From contig JBCBMW010000018.1 of assembly GCA_039822105.1 (NCBI GenBank), positions 1 through 64,000 of the forward strand: 64,000 bases of DNA, written 5' to 3'. The DNA is from Parvularcula sp039822105. GTDB taxonomy: Bacteria > Pseudomonadota > Alphaproteobacteria > Caulobacterales > Parvularculaceae. Shown one piece after another: positions 25,451-34,445 of this stretch (its first letter is position 1; every line of letters begins with the position of its first letter). The position numbers and the translations under genes are program-made. The notes beneath the pieces are model-generated. The model had not been told where the DNA came from. It did no database searches and saw nothing but the letters and a program-made list of their open reading frames with translations.

Positions 25451-27445
25451 ATGCCCGCAGCTCGCGCCAAAAAGGCCGCGCCCACCAACAGCTACAGCGC
25501 CAAGGATATTGAGGTCCTCGAAGGTCTCGAACCGGTCCGCAAACGGCCAGGGATGTATATCGGGGGTACGGACGAAAGAGCTCTGCACCACCTCTTTGCC
25601 GAGGTTCTCGACAATGCGATGGACGAAGCGGTCGCAGGACACGCCACACGGATTGAGGTTCATCTCGACGCTGAGGGTATGCTGACGGTCACCGACAACG
25701 GGCGCGGGATCCCGATCGACAAGCACCCTAAGTTCAAGACCAAATCCGCGCTTGAGGTCATCATGACCACCCTCCACGCGGGAGGTAAGTTCTCAAACAA
25801 GGCTTACGCTACGTCCGGCGGACTCCACGGCGTCGGTATCTCTGTGGTCAACGCCCTCACCGACGAGCTGACTGTCGAGGTGGCCCGCGATCAAGCCCTC
25901 TACCGGCAAACCTATTCCAAGGGCACACCGACGTCGACGCTCAAGAAAGTCGGCAAAGCCCCCAACCGCCGCGGAACCGCGGTGAGTTTTCATCCGGACC
26001 CGGAGATCTTTGGTAAGACGCTCAAGTTCAAGCCAGCACGGCTTTACCGCATGGCGAAGGCCAAAGCCTATCTCTTCGGCGGGGTCGAGGTGCGTTGGTC
26101 CTGTGCGCCGGAAGCACTCAAGGGCGACGACAAAACACCAGAGAAGGACGTCCTCAAGTTCGATGCCGGGCTTAAGGACTACCTCGCCTCCATCATCGGT
26201 GAACGGCCGACCGTCACGATTGAGCCCTTCGCGGGTAAGGTCGAACGCGAAGGTGGTCATGGTACGGTCGAATGGGCGATCGCCTGGGGGCCTGCCGGTT
26301 TCGAGGCCCCGTCAGGTCAGATGGCGGACGGTTTCACGTCGAGCTACTGCAACACGATCCCGACGCCAGAAGGCGGCACCCACGAACAGGGCCTGCGCCA
26401 AGCACTCACCCGCGGCCTCAAAGCCTATGCGGACATGTCAGGCAACAAGAAGGCTGGGCAGGTGACGCCAGAGGATGTTCTTGGCACCGCGGCGGCTGTC
26501 CTTTCGGTCTTCATTTCAAACCCCGAGTTCCAAGGTCAGACCAAGGACAAATTGGCGACGAACGAAGCCACCAAGCTGACCGACAGCGCGGTGCGCCCCG
26601 CTTTCGATCACTGGCTCGCCGATCACCCCAAGGAAGCAGAAAAGCTCCTCACCCACGTCATCGACCAGGCCGAGCAGCGCCAGCGGCGGCGGCGTGAAAA
26701 AGAGGTGCAGCGAGCCTCGGCCATGAAGAAGCTTCGCCTCCCAGGCAAGCTCGCCGACTGTACCGCCAAAGACCGGACGGGTACAGAGATATTTCTGGTG
26801 GAGGGCGACTCGGCCGGTGGCTCGGCCAAACAGGCCCGGGACCGGGCGCGCCAGGCGATCCTTCCGTTGCGCGGGAAGATCCTCAACGTCGCCAGCTCGA
26901 CGCGCGATAAGATCATGCAAAACCAAGAGGTTTTGGATATCGCCCTGGCCCTCGGTGTTGGGCTAGGCAGCAATTTCGACATCGCCGATCTGCGCTATGA
27001 CAAGGTCATCATCATGACCGATGCCGATGTCGACGGGGCCCATATTGCGGCGCTTTTGATGACCCTCTTCTTCACCGAAATGCCGGAACTCGTCCGTGCA
27101 GGGAACCTTTATCTTGCGCAGCCGCCGCTCTACCGGCTCAGCCATAACGGCAAGACAGTCTACGCGATTGACGAGGCCCAACGGGACGAGCTGCGCGCCA
27201 GCGAGTTCAATGCGAACGCGAAAGTCGACATCGGCCGTTTCAAAGGCTTGGGCGAAATGAATGCCCGCGACCTCAAAGAGACAACAATGGACCCCGCGAC
27301 GCGCCAACTCGCTAAAGTGACGCTTCCGGAGGAATACGGTGACGCCACCGACCTCTTTGGTCGCCTCATGGGCAAAAAGGCGGAGCCGCGCTTCCAATTC
27401 ATCCAGGATAACGCAGCCTTCGCCAGCGACGTGCTGGACGTTTAG
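25451..27445 (+). CDS. parE: DNA topoisomerase IV subunit B
   Basis: A 664-residue GHKL-type type II topoisomerase subunit. The ATP-binding motifs are LDNAMDEAVAG, VTDNGRGIP and GGLHGVGISVVNALT. The TOPRIM domain has VEGDSAGGSAKQARDRARQA and DADVDGAHI, and the C-terminus reads FKGLGEMN. Length and the short linker fit ParE rather than GyrB (no long insertion). With ParC (partly encoded at 63048-64000) it decatenates daughter chromosomes. Start ATG 25451 follows GGAGATCC. Its stop overlaps the stop of the convergent GST-like gene by four bases. Confidence 0.95.
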   Translation: MPAARAKKAAPTNSYSAKDIEVLEGLEPVRKRPGMYIGGTDERALHHLFAEVLDNAMDEAVAGHATRIEVHLDAEGMLTVTDNGRGIPIDKHPKFKTKSALEVIMTTLHAGGKFSNKAYATSGGLHGVGISVVNALTDELTVEVARDQALYRQTYSKGTPTSTLKKVGKAPNRRGTAVSFHPDPEIFGKTLKFKPARLYRMAKAKAYLFGGVEVRWSCAPEALKGDDKTPEKDVLKFDAGLKDYLASIIGERPTVTIEPFAGKVEREGGHGTVEWAIAWGPAGFEAPSGQMADGFTSSYCNTIPTPEGGTHEQGLRQALTRGLKAYADMSGNKKAGQVTPEDVLGTAAAVLSVFISNPEFQGQTKDKLATNEATKLTDSAVRPAFDHWLADHPKEAEKLLTHVIDQAEQRQRRRREKEVQRASAMKKLRLPGKLADCTAKDRTGTEIFLVEGDSAGGSAKQARDRARQAILPLRGKILNVASSTRDKIMQNQEVLDIALALGVGLGSNFDIADLRYDKVIIMTDADVDGAHIAALLMTLFFTEMPELVRAGNLYLAQPPLYRLSHNGKTVYAIDEAQRDELRASEFNANAKVDIGRFKGLGEMNARDLKETTMDPATRQLAKVTLPEEYGDATDLFGRLMGKKAEPRFQFIQDNAAFASDVLDV

Positions 27446-28209
27446 AGGCTGAGCGGCATCTCTAAGAACTCTTTATACATCATATCACGATGCTCAAGGA
27501 GGATGGGGCGGAGCGCGTCACTGCTCTCATCCCTTGTTTCGAAGGCAGCACGGGTGCTCGACTTCATTGCGCATTGGTCTTCAGGCAGTGGGCTGAACAT
27601 CGCCATGAAGCACGCACTGTAAACATCGAGCGCGGAGACCTTGTCACCGATATAGAACCCGCTCCCCGCCGCGCGCTGGCTCTCCAAACGGCTCGCAAGC
27701 ATATCCAAAATCTGCGCGATACGCGTCCGCGCCCACACAGCCATCTCTGGCGAGTGGCCATATTTTGCAGCCAGGTATTGCGCCACCGGCTTCTGAAAAC
27801 CGCCAGCTTCTCTCAGACCTGCATCGGTCATCGCCATCCGCCGCAAGGGGCCAAGGCCCTGCTCCCCGCAAATCTCGTGGCTCATGCCTATCATAAGAGC
27901 GCGCTCAACCGGATCAGCAGGCAGCAGCGATGGTTCCGGCTCGATCCGTTCGAAGAGAAAGAGAAGATCGTTCCACCGCGCCTTGCCTGGCTCATCGTTG
28001 TAGACAGCGGCTGGCGCGGAGGCGTGCCCGCTCCATTCGACCTGGGTCGGGTCTTGAGCATCAAGCCGCACAGCCGACCACGCGATGCCTTTGATATGAA
28101 GGATCCCCTTCGCCGCCTCTCCCCAAGGGCTCGGCACGCGGCTCACCACCGTCATGCGCAAACCGTCGCGCACCATCGCATCTGCAGTTTCGATGTAGTC
28201 AAAAGGCAT
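27442..28209 (-). CDS. Glutathione S-transferase-like protein
   Basis: A 255-residue protein with a thioredoxin-like N-terminal half (LRMTVVSRVPSPWGEAAKGIL, AVYNDEPGKARWNDLLFL) and an all-helical C-terminal half containing GDKVSALDVYSACFMAMF, the N-capping/helix motif of GST C-terminal domains. The N-terminal glutathione site is not canonical, so activity is unsure. Start ATG 28209 has GGGAGG in front. It converges with parE, sharing TTAG. Confidence 0.75.
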   Translation of the reverse strand: MPFDYIETADAMVRDGLRMTVVSRVPSPWGEAAKGILHIKGIAWSAVRLDAQDPTQVEWSGHASAPAAVYNDEPGKARWNDLLFLFERIEPEPSLLPADPVERALMIGMSHEICGEQGLGPLRRMAMTDAGLREAGGFQKPVAQYLAAKYGHSPEMAVWARTRIAQILDMLASRLESQRAAGSGFYIGDKVSALDVYSACFMAMFSPLPEDQCAMKSSTRAAFETRDESSDALRPILLEHRDMMYKEFLEMPLSL

Positions 28210-28330
28210 GGGGGACCTCCCAGGTCTCGCTTTTGACCCTGGGATAGGAGCATCGCGCCGCAGGGGGCAATTAAAGTTTGTCGCGGTCAGCAGGGTGACC
28301 TCGTCCCCCCGCTCGTCGTAAAGAGACCGA

Positions 28331-30196
28331 ATGGATCAAAGAGAATCCCCGAACGAACGCTTCAAGCGCATGCTCGCCCTCACCACCCGCGCGCTCTCGG
28401 CGGAGCCCGAAGCGGAGGTGAAGTTTGGCGGCGAGATCCCGTCCGTTGCGGGAACCGAAGCGCGCCTGCCCCTGCCCCCGCGGCGCCTTGATGCCAAGAA
28501 AGTCGCCGTCAGCCGCGGCCATGCCGACGCTGCCGCGTTGCGCCTCGCCCACCATGACGCAGGGCTCCACGCCCAGCTGCAGCCGCAGAACCCTGAGGGC
28601 CGCGCGCTCTTTGCCGCGCTCGAAGAGGTTCTCTGCGAGGCCCTCGGCTCCAACGCGATGGAAGGCGTAGGCCAAAACCTCACCGCCGCGCTTGAACGCC
28701 GGCTGGATGAGCAAGGCTATCGCCGGATGGAAGACCGGCAGGACGTGCCGCTGAAAGACATCGTTGGCCTCATCGCTCGCGAGCGGATGACCGGACAGGC
28801 GACGCCGGATGTCGCCTCAGAGCTCGTTGATCAGTGGCGTGATGATATCGAGAAGACCTGCGGCGAGGCCCTCGATGCCCTTGTCTCCCCGAACAGCCAC
28901 CACGACCAAGAAGCTTTCTCTAATTTGAGCCGTGCTCTGATCGATGCGCTGGACCTCGGCGATAAGCAAGGCGACGAGGACCACACCGAGGACGAGGACG
29001 AAACCCCGCCTGAAGACGGTGAAGAGCCAGATCAGGAGACCTCCGAACAGGAAGACGACAACGCGCCGGACGGCGACGAAGCGCCGGACGACGGCTCGCC
29101 AGAGCTGGGTGACGCCAGCGAAGGCGAAGCGGAGATGTCGGAACAGCCCCAAGCGCTCGATGAAGGTGACCCGCGCGAGGAGCCCGGCGACGACGCGCCC
29201 ATCGTTCGCCGCGAAAGCATGGGTGACAGCGGTGATGCCTATCGGCCCTACACGACAGAGTTTGACCAGACCGCGCATGCAGAGGAACTCTGCCCGCCGG
29301 ATGAGCTCGTCCGTCTTCGGAAGACCCTGGATACACAGCTTGAAACCCTCCACGCGGTGGTCGCGCGGCTTGCCAACCGGCTGCACCGCCGTCTTCTGGC
29401 GCAGCAGAACCGTGCTTGGCAGTTCGATATGGATGAGGGCGTGCTGGACGCTGCCCGCCTTGCTCGAGTGGTCGTCGACCCCTTCCAGCCGCTCTCTTTC
29501 AAGCAAGAGCAGGATCAGGAGTTCCGCGACACGACCGTGACGCTGCTGCTCGATAACTCCGGCTCCATGCGCGGCCGGCCCATCACCGTAGCAGCGATTT
29601 GCGCAGACATCCTTGCACGGACACTTGAGCGGTGCGCGGTGAAGACCGAAGTGCTCGGCTTCACCACCATCGCCTGGAAAGGCGGCAAGTCGCGCGAGAA
29701 ATGGGTCGAGGACGGAAGGCCGAAACACCCTGGTCGCCTGAATGACCTCCGCCACATCATCTATAAGCCCGCAGGCGTGCCGTGGCGCCGATCTCGTGAC
29801 AATCTCGGTCTGATGCTAAAAGAGGGTCTCCTTAAAGAGAATATCGACGGCGAGGCCCTCCTCTGGGCCCATGACCGCTTGATGGGCCGGCCGGAACAGC
29901 GCCGGATCCTGATGGTGATCTCCGACGGTGCGCCGGTGGATGACACCACATCATCGGCCAACGGAGGGTCTTATCTCGAACGCCACCTGCGCGAAGTGAT
30001 CGCCAAGATCGAGAACACCTCGCCCGTGGAGCTCGTCGCTATCGGTATCGGTCACGACGTGACCCGCTTCTACCGCCGCGCGATCACCATCTCTGATGTG
30101 GACCAACTCGGCGGCGTCATGATGGAGCAGCTCGCCAACCTCTTCGAAGAAGAAGGCAAAGCCGCACCCGCCGAACGCGCGCGCAAGCGTGCCTAG
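28331..30196 (+). CDS. cobT: Aerobic cobaltochelatase subunit CobT
   Basis: A 621-residue protein: an N-terminal CobT helical domain, a very acidic middle (residues about 210-300, Asp/Glu rich), and a C-terminal von Willebrand factor A domain. The latter's metal site reads LLLDNSGSMRG near residue 407, with GEALLWAHDRLMGRPEQRRILMVISDGAP further on. CobT pairs with the AAA+ ATPase CobS to insert cobalt with CobN in aerobic cobalamin synthesis. No cobS or cobN lies in the window, so CobT stands alone here, between a GST-like gene and ridA. Confidence 0.92.
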   Translation: MDQRESPNERFKRMLALTTRALSAEPEAEVKFGGEIPSVAGTEARLPLPPRRLDAKKVAVSRGHADAAALRLAHHDAGLHAQLQPQNPEGRALFAALEEVLCEALGSNAMEGVGQNLTAALERRLDEQGYRRMEDRQDVPLKDIVGLIARERMTGQATPDVASELVDQWRDDIEKTCGEALDALVSPNSHHDQEAFSNLSRALIDALDLGDKQGDEDHTEDEDETPPEDGEEPDQETSEQEDDNAPDGDEAPDDGSPELGDASEGEAEMSEQPQALDEGDPREEPGDDAPIVRRESMGDSGDAYRPYTTEFDQTAHAEELCPPDELVRLRKTLDTQLETLHAVVARLANRLHRRLLAQQNRAWQFDMDEGVLDAARLARVVVDPFQPLSFKQEQDQEFRDTTVTLLLDNSGSMRGRPITVAAICADILARTLERCAVKTEVLGFTTIAWKGGKSREKWVEDGRPKHPGRLNDLRHIIYKPAGVPWRRSRDNLGLMLKEGLLKENIDGEALLWAHDRLMGRPEQRRILMVISDGAPVDDTTSSANGGSYLERHLREVIAKIENTSPVELVAIGIGHDVTRFYRRAITISDVDQLGGVMMEQLANLFEEEGKAAPAERARKRA

Positions 30197-30214
30197 CGCC
30201 GCTCACACCGTTGA

Positions 30215-30616
30215 TCAGACCACGGCGGTGACCTCGAGCTCGATCTTGAGGCCCTCTCCCGCGAGGGCTGAAACGCCGAGCGCGGTGAAGGTCGGCTGGA
30301 TGCCTTCCATCGCGTCGATCAGGACCGGCGTCACGCTATAGAAGTCCTCCGGTGACGGATTGACAATGTACATACGTATCGAGGTGATGTTCTTGGGGCC
30401 CGCCTTCACGGCCTCAAGCGCTTTGATGACGTTGCCCATCGCAATCCGCGCCTGATCGAGCAGGTCATCGGGCACCGGCGCGCCATCCACCTGCCACGCC
30501 ACCTGGCCGGAGATGAACACGAGCTTGCCCGGCTTGCAGGTGGTGATCTGCGAGTAACCCATCGCTCCAGCATCCGGTAACGTCGCGGGATTTACTCTTT
30601 TGACATCGACAGCCAT
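30215..30616 (-). CDS. RidA-family protein (YjgF/enamine deaminase type)
   Basis: I use ATG 30616, giving 133 residues. The longer upstream frame is antisense to the TetR gene. The protein shows the RidA trimer-fold pattern: GYSQITTCKPGKLVFISGQVAWQ, DQARIAMGNVIKALEAV, and PTFTALGVSALAGEGLKIELEVTAVV. The canonical RidA Arg (usually in RxxV) seems absent, so it may belong to a divergent Rid subfamily rather than the reactive-enamine deaminase. It is transcribed away from a TetR gene across a perfect palindrome, so TetR probably represses it. Confidence 0.85.
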   Translation of the reverse strand: MAVDVKRVNPATLPDAGAMGYSQITTCKPGKLVFISGQVAWQVDGAPVPDDLLDQARIAMGNVIKALEAVKAGPKNITSIRMYIVNPSPEDFYSVTPVLIDAMEGIQPTFTALGVSALAGEGLKIELEVTAVV

Positions 30617-30641
30617 GTTATCTCTCCACTCAAAGCGCATA

Positions 30642-30659
30642 TCTCTACATATGTAGAGA
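30642..30659. promoter_or_regulatory. Perfect 18-bp palindrome, probable TetR operator
   Basis: TCTCTACATATGTAGAGA is an exact inverted repeat in the 57-base gap between ridA and the tetR-like gene. It lies 26 bases from the ridA start and 15 from the tetR start. Size, symmetry and place are those of an operator controlling both promoters. Confidence 0.8.
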
Positions 30660-30673
30660 ATGATGGAAACAGA

Positions 30674-31231
30674 ATGCAAGATCGACGCACACAGATCCTT
30701 GATGCCGCTCTCGTCGTCCTGGCGCAGCAAGGGCTCGCTCAGCTGACCCACCGGGGCACAGACGAAGCTGCTGGGTTGCCGCAGGGTTCGACCACCTACT
30801 ATTTCAAGAAGAAGAGCGACCTGGTGGAGGGCGCAGCGAGCCGCTTGGCTGAAATCCTGGATGACGACTGCGCTGAGGTGAAAAGGCACTTTGCAGACCT
30901 GATCGCCGCCAACAAACGCGACGAAGCCATCGACTATGTCGCCGATGATCTCCTGAAATTCGCGAGCGAACAGAGTGACCTTCTGATGGCTCGTTTTGAA
31001 CTCACGCTGGCCGGCGCTCGTGATCCGAACCTGCGGCACGTCGCTGACAAGCTCGCAGAAGCAGCGCGGGAACCCATCGCCTTTTTTCTACGACTCTTAT
31101 CTGGCGACCTGCGGGAGGATCAGGTGGAGTCGTGTATGGGGATCTTGGACGGCCTCTCGCTGATCTACGCCACAGGCCAAGGACCACTGCCGACCAAGGA
31201 ACAAATCCGTAGGCTGTTTCTGACCGTCTGA
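30674..31231 (+). CDS. TetR-family transcriptional regulator
   Basis: The 185-residue protein has the TetR helix-turn-helix in residues 5-50 (RTQILDAALVVLAQQGLAQLTHRG, then GLPQGSTTYYFKKKSDLV) and a helical ligand-binding region. Start ATG 30674 has GGAAAC in front. It is divergent from ridA, with a perfect palindrome between them. The likely role is repression of ridA and itself; the inducer is unknown. Confidence 0.9.
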   Translation: MQDRRTQILDAALVVLAQQGLAQLTHRGTDEAAGLPQGSTTYYFKKKSDLVEGAASRLAEILDDDCAEVKRHFADLIAANKRDEAIDYVADDLLKFASEQSDLLMARFELTLAGARDPNLRHVADKLAEAAREPIAFFLRLLSGDLREDQVESCMGILDGLSLIYATGQGPLPTKEQIRRLFLTV

Positions 31232-31326
31232 ACGGTGCCCAGCCTGTCACCTTTTCGTCAAAAGACTTCGCTCGACTTCAACGCAGCATCCGGCAAATTC
31301 AGGACTGCTCGGCTTTGGAGGCCTCG

Positions 31327-32280
31327 ATGATCGCGACATTGACAGGACTGGCGTTGATAGCTGCAGCAGGCGGTCCGGCCCGTGTGAGCGCCGAAGCGCT
31401 ACCGCTCGCCGAAGGCTCTCCTCGCCTCGGTTGCCTGGCCATGACCTCCGCCCACAGCCTTTCTGGCGGTGAAGGGTTCGGCGGCTACTCAGGCATGGTG
31501 CTGGATCAAGAGGGCGGAGAGCTTCTTCTCCTCGCAGACAATGGCAATCTGATCCGCCTATCGATCACGTTGGGCGAGGACGGGGCGGTGACGAACGTTG
31601 CGGGCGGCACAGCCTTCGCGATCCATGACGAACAAGACCGTCCCCTCAAAAAGCGCAATGGTGACACAGAGGCGCTCACGCCATGGCCCGGCGGCTATCT
31701 CATCACCCGTGAGGCCCTCGACGATGCCCTGTTGATCAAAGAGAACGGGGATCATTTCGCGATCACGGAGACGGTGGCTGATCTGTCTGGCAGCGACGCC
31801 CTGCGGCGCAATGGCGGCTACGAGGCCGCCTCGGCACTCGGCGAAGGACGTGCCCTTTTCATCAGTGAGGGAACGTTCCCTACAGGAGAAGCCGCCATCA
31901 CGCTGTTTGACGGCGAGAACGTCATCGATCGCGGGCGTTACCAGCCTGCTGAGGACTTTGCCGTGACTGACATCGTCGCAGACACGAAGGGCGATCGCCT
32001 CTTCGCGGTTGAGCGAGCGTTCAGCCCATCACTCGGCCCGCGCACGCGTCTGACGGTGGCGCCGCTCTCAGCTGCTGTTGATGACGACGCCGCCACCTTG
32101 ATCCCGGTGGAGCTTGGCCGCCTGACATTGGAAGACGGCACGGACAATATGGAAGGGCTCGCCTTCTACCAATCGTCTGATGGCGGAGAGAATCTGATGA
32201 TCATCTCCGACGACAACTTCAACCCCATCCAGCGCACGGTGCTGATGACATTCCGGCTCGGAGATACGTGCCCGCTCTAG
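31327..32280 (+). CDS. Secreted phytase-like / esterase-like propeller protein
   Basis: I choose ATG 31327, which has GGAGG six bases upstream and gives a 317-residue protein with a signal peptide (to about VSAEA). The body has blocks typical of the esterase-like phytase family (Pfam Phytase-like): GYSGMVLDQEGGELLLLADNGN, NGGYEAASALGEGRALFISEG, and DNMEGLAFYQSSDGGENLMIISDDNFNP in the final part. It is predicted to be a beta-propeller acting in the periplasm. The substrate is unknown. Its stop shares CTAG with the convergent membrane-protein gene. Confidence 0.8.
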   Translation: MIATLTGLALIAAAGGPARVSAEALPLAEGSPRLGCLAMTSAHSLSGGEGFGGYSGMVLDQEGGELLLLADNGNLIRLSITLGEDGAVTNVAGGTAFAIHDEQDRPLKKRNGDTEALTPWPGGYLITREALDDALLIKENGDHFAITETVADLSGSDALRRNGGYEAASALGEGRALFISEGTFPTGEAAITLFDGENVIDRGRYQPAEDFAVTDIVADTKGDRLFAVERAFSPSLGPRTRLTVAPLSAAVDDDAATLIPVELGRLTLEDGTDNMEGLAFYQSSDGGENLMIISDDNFNPIQRTVLMTFRLGDTCPL

Positions 32281-33002
32281 CGGCCCCCAAGGCCTGAGCG
32301 CGGACGAATGGCGCGGCGGAACGGCGCGTAGAGACAGGCAAAACCGACAGCCGCGGCCGTCACAACGATCAGCCGCATCGCTAACCACCAGAGCCACGGC
32401 ACATCTTGCCCGGCAAAAGCGCCCGGAAAATAGATAGCGGCTTGAATCCCGAGCCCGAAGACAGCGCCAAAGAACGGCGCGCGCCACCACGCCCCGCCGC
32501 GGGTCAGATCGTAGACGGAGAGCCCCATCAGCTGACCAGTGAACCACGAAAGAATGAGGACGGTCAGGTAACGTGCACTGGGGAAGTCCCCTTCTTCAAG
32601 CTGCGGCGCGATCTCGATGACCACGGTCGTGGCGCCCACGAGGGCGAGCACCCAGGCCATGACCAAAGCTTGCGTGACGACGCTCGCGCCAAACCGGCGA
32701 GCCATAAAGAGGGAGATGAAGAGACCTCCAGCAATCGCCAGATCACCGCGGCTCAAAAAGGCGGCCGATGCGAGGTCATCGCGCCCCTCACCTGCAAGGA
32801 GAGGCAACGGCAAATCAGCAGCAGCCATCGCCGTCACGGCCAGCATAGCCAGCGGGAAGGCCATCGCGCCAAGGAACAGGAAACGCTCGGTCAGGCGCGT
32901 CAGAAGACGCTTGGCCTCAAACCGCCCGGTTATCGCGCGGTCGTGGAACCGCTCGACCACCACCGGGCCACTTCGATCGTCGAAATTGTGCTGCACGCCC
33001 AT
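32277..33002 (-). CDS. Integral membrane protein (unknown; possibly VUT/YhhQ-like)
   Basis: A 241-residue protein with a polar N-terminus (about 40 residues) and about six hydrophobic helices. The segment LTVLILSWFTGQLMGLSVYDL followed by WWRAPFFGAVFGLGIQAAIYF recalls the queuosine-precursor transporter YhhQ/VUT family, but the match is weak. The function is not assigned. It is the gene downstream of rpmB on the same strand, 44 bases away. Confidence 0.6.
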   Translation of the reverse strand: MGVQHNFDDRSGPVVVERFHDRAITGRFEAKRLLTRLTERFLFLGAMAFPLAMLAVTAMAAADLPLPLLAGEGRDDLASAAFLSRGDLAIAGGLFISLFMARRFGASVVTQALVMAWVLALVGATTVVIEIAPQLEEGDFPSARYLTVLILSWFTGQLMGLSVYDLTRGGAWWRAPFFGAVFGLGIQAAIYFPGAFAGQDVPWLWWLAMRLIVVTAAAVGFACLYAPFRRAIRPRSGLGGR

Positions 33003-33046
33003 GCGCCCTCACCTCAATGCGGTAGGCGCGGTATAAGCGCAAAAGC

Positions 33047-33328
33047 TTAAGCCGAAGCCGCCGCGATATCCCGCTTCACCTTACGGGCCTTATCGGACAG
33101 CACATCGTCCTTTGCTTTCGCCAAGAAAGCGTCAAGGCCGCCCACATGATCCACCGAACGAAGAGCGTGGGCTGTGATACGGAATTTGAAGCTCCGACCC
33201 AGCTTGTCACTCATCAGCGTGACTCTGCAGAGATTCGGAAGAAAACGGCGCTTGGTTTTGTTTTGCGCGTGGGAAACGTTGTTACCCACCATCGGCGCTT
33301 TGCCGGTGAACTCGCAAACACGGGACAT
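33047..33328 (-). CDS. rpmB: 50S ribosomal protein L28
   Basis: 93 residues beginning MSRVCEFTGKAPMVGNNVSH, with KTKRRFLPNLCRV and KFRITAHALRSVDHVGGLDAFL. This is the standard alphaproteobacterial L28, a small protein of the large ribosomal subunit. Divergent from the DUF3108 gene. Confidence 0.96.
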   Translation of the reverse strand: MSRVCEFTGKAPMVGNNVSHAQNKTKRRFLPNLCRVTLMSDKLGRSFKFRITAHALRSVDHVGGLDAFLAKAKDDVLSDKARKVKRDIAAASA

Positions 33329-33491
33329 GTCGGACCTCGAACAGGAGAAAAATCGGAAGGGCCGCGCCTAGCCATCACCAAGCAGCCCGTCAAGAGTTAC
33401 AAAGATGTCGTTGCTCGTAGGGTTTCCTTTAGTCACGTCTCAAGCAAGGTATCGTAGGTCGAAGGGCTCTGGGCCAACCTTGCGGACGACT

Positions 33492-34436
33492 ATGTTAGTA
33501 CAAAAACTCTCCTTCCCTGGCGCCTGTGTGATGGCTGCCTTGCTCACAACGGTAGCGTCCAGCGCGGCTGACGGGCCATTCCCTGACCCCGGAACAGAGG
33601 CGTGGAAGTCGCTTTTCGCTGTCGACCCGGTGGAAGAGCCGATGGGCGAAACACCCTATCAGATCGGCGAAGGCACCACCTACCGCACCACGCTGAAGGG
33701 CGAGCTCGCGAGTTTTGACGTGGGGCGGATCTTCCTCGGCGTCACCATCACGGATGCGGGGTACGCCGTTGACTATAAGATGGAGCAGAACGGCGTCGCG
33801 CGCTGGTTCTCAGACGGGCAAGCGATTGCCAACGCCTCTGGCCTCTTCGGCGCGGATGCTGAGATCGTCAGCAGCTATTACTACAACTACGATTACGACG
33901 ACGATGATGACTTTCAGCGCACAGAGCTCTTCCGCGAGAGCGGGAAAGAGCGCCTGAGGCTGTGGTCCAACCCGGCCTACCGGTTTCGCCAACCTGTCTC
34001 CGTTGAGCAGGCCCGCGGCGCAGTCGACCCCCTCGGGGCTCTCGTCGCGGTCGCCTTCACGCCGGTGCCAGCCGGAGAGGATCCTTGCAACCGGCGTATC
34101 CCGGTCCTCGACGGTCGTCGCCGGTTTGACCTCGTCACGAAGCCCGCTGGCGGAATGAAGAAGGTGCCCTCCTCCGGCAAAGACCGGTTTGAAGGCCGGG
34201 CACTTCGCTGCCGGCTGATCCAAGAGAAGGTTGCGGGGTACAAAGAGAAAAACCGCGGCGACATCGAGGGCGACATCTGGGTCTATCTTGAGGAGGTGCC
34301 AGACCATCTCAAGACCGAGACATTCGCCTACGTACCTGTTTCTATTGTTGGCCGCGTTGGGATTATCGGCGCGTCCCTGCAAGCGAAACGTCCGCAACTG
34401 ATTGCTGCGGACGGCACGGTCACAAAACTCTACTAA
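33492..34436 (+). CDS. DUF3108 domain-containing exported protein
   Basis: I use ATG 33492, giving 314 residues with a signal peptide (MLVQKLSFPGACVMAALLTT...). The earlier frame start at 33405 lacks one. The mature part fits DUF3108: YRTTLKGELASFDVGRIFL, WFSDGQA, a middle DPLGAL segment, DGRRRFDL and a final VPVSIVGRVGIIGASLQA. Family members are periplasmic beta-rich proteins of unknown role, probably in the cell envelope. It is convergent with the LysM/LytM gene nine bases away. Confidence 0.82.
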   Translation: MLVQKLSFPGACVMAALLTTVASSAADGPFPDPGTEAWKSLFAVDPVEEPMGETPYQIGEGTTYRTTLKGELASFDVGRIFLGVTITDAGYAVDYKMEQNGVARWFSDGQAIANASGLFGADAEIVSSYYYNYDYDDDDDFQRTELFRESGKERLRLWSNPAYRFRQPVSVEQARGAVDPLGALVAVAFTPVPAGEDPCNRRIPVLDGRRRFDLVTKPAGGMKKVPSSGKDRFEGRALRCRLIQEKVAGYKEKNRGDIEGDIWVYLEEVPDHLKTETFAYVPVSIVGRVGIIGASLQAKRPQLIAADGTVTKLY

Positions 34437-34445
34437 AGGCTAGCT

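Noticed and set aside
30617..31039. Extension of the RidA frame upstream to 31039
   Set aside because: It runs antisense through the TetR gene and the palindromic operator; RidA proteins start at the ATG at 30616.
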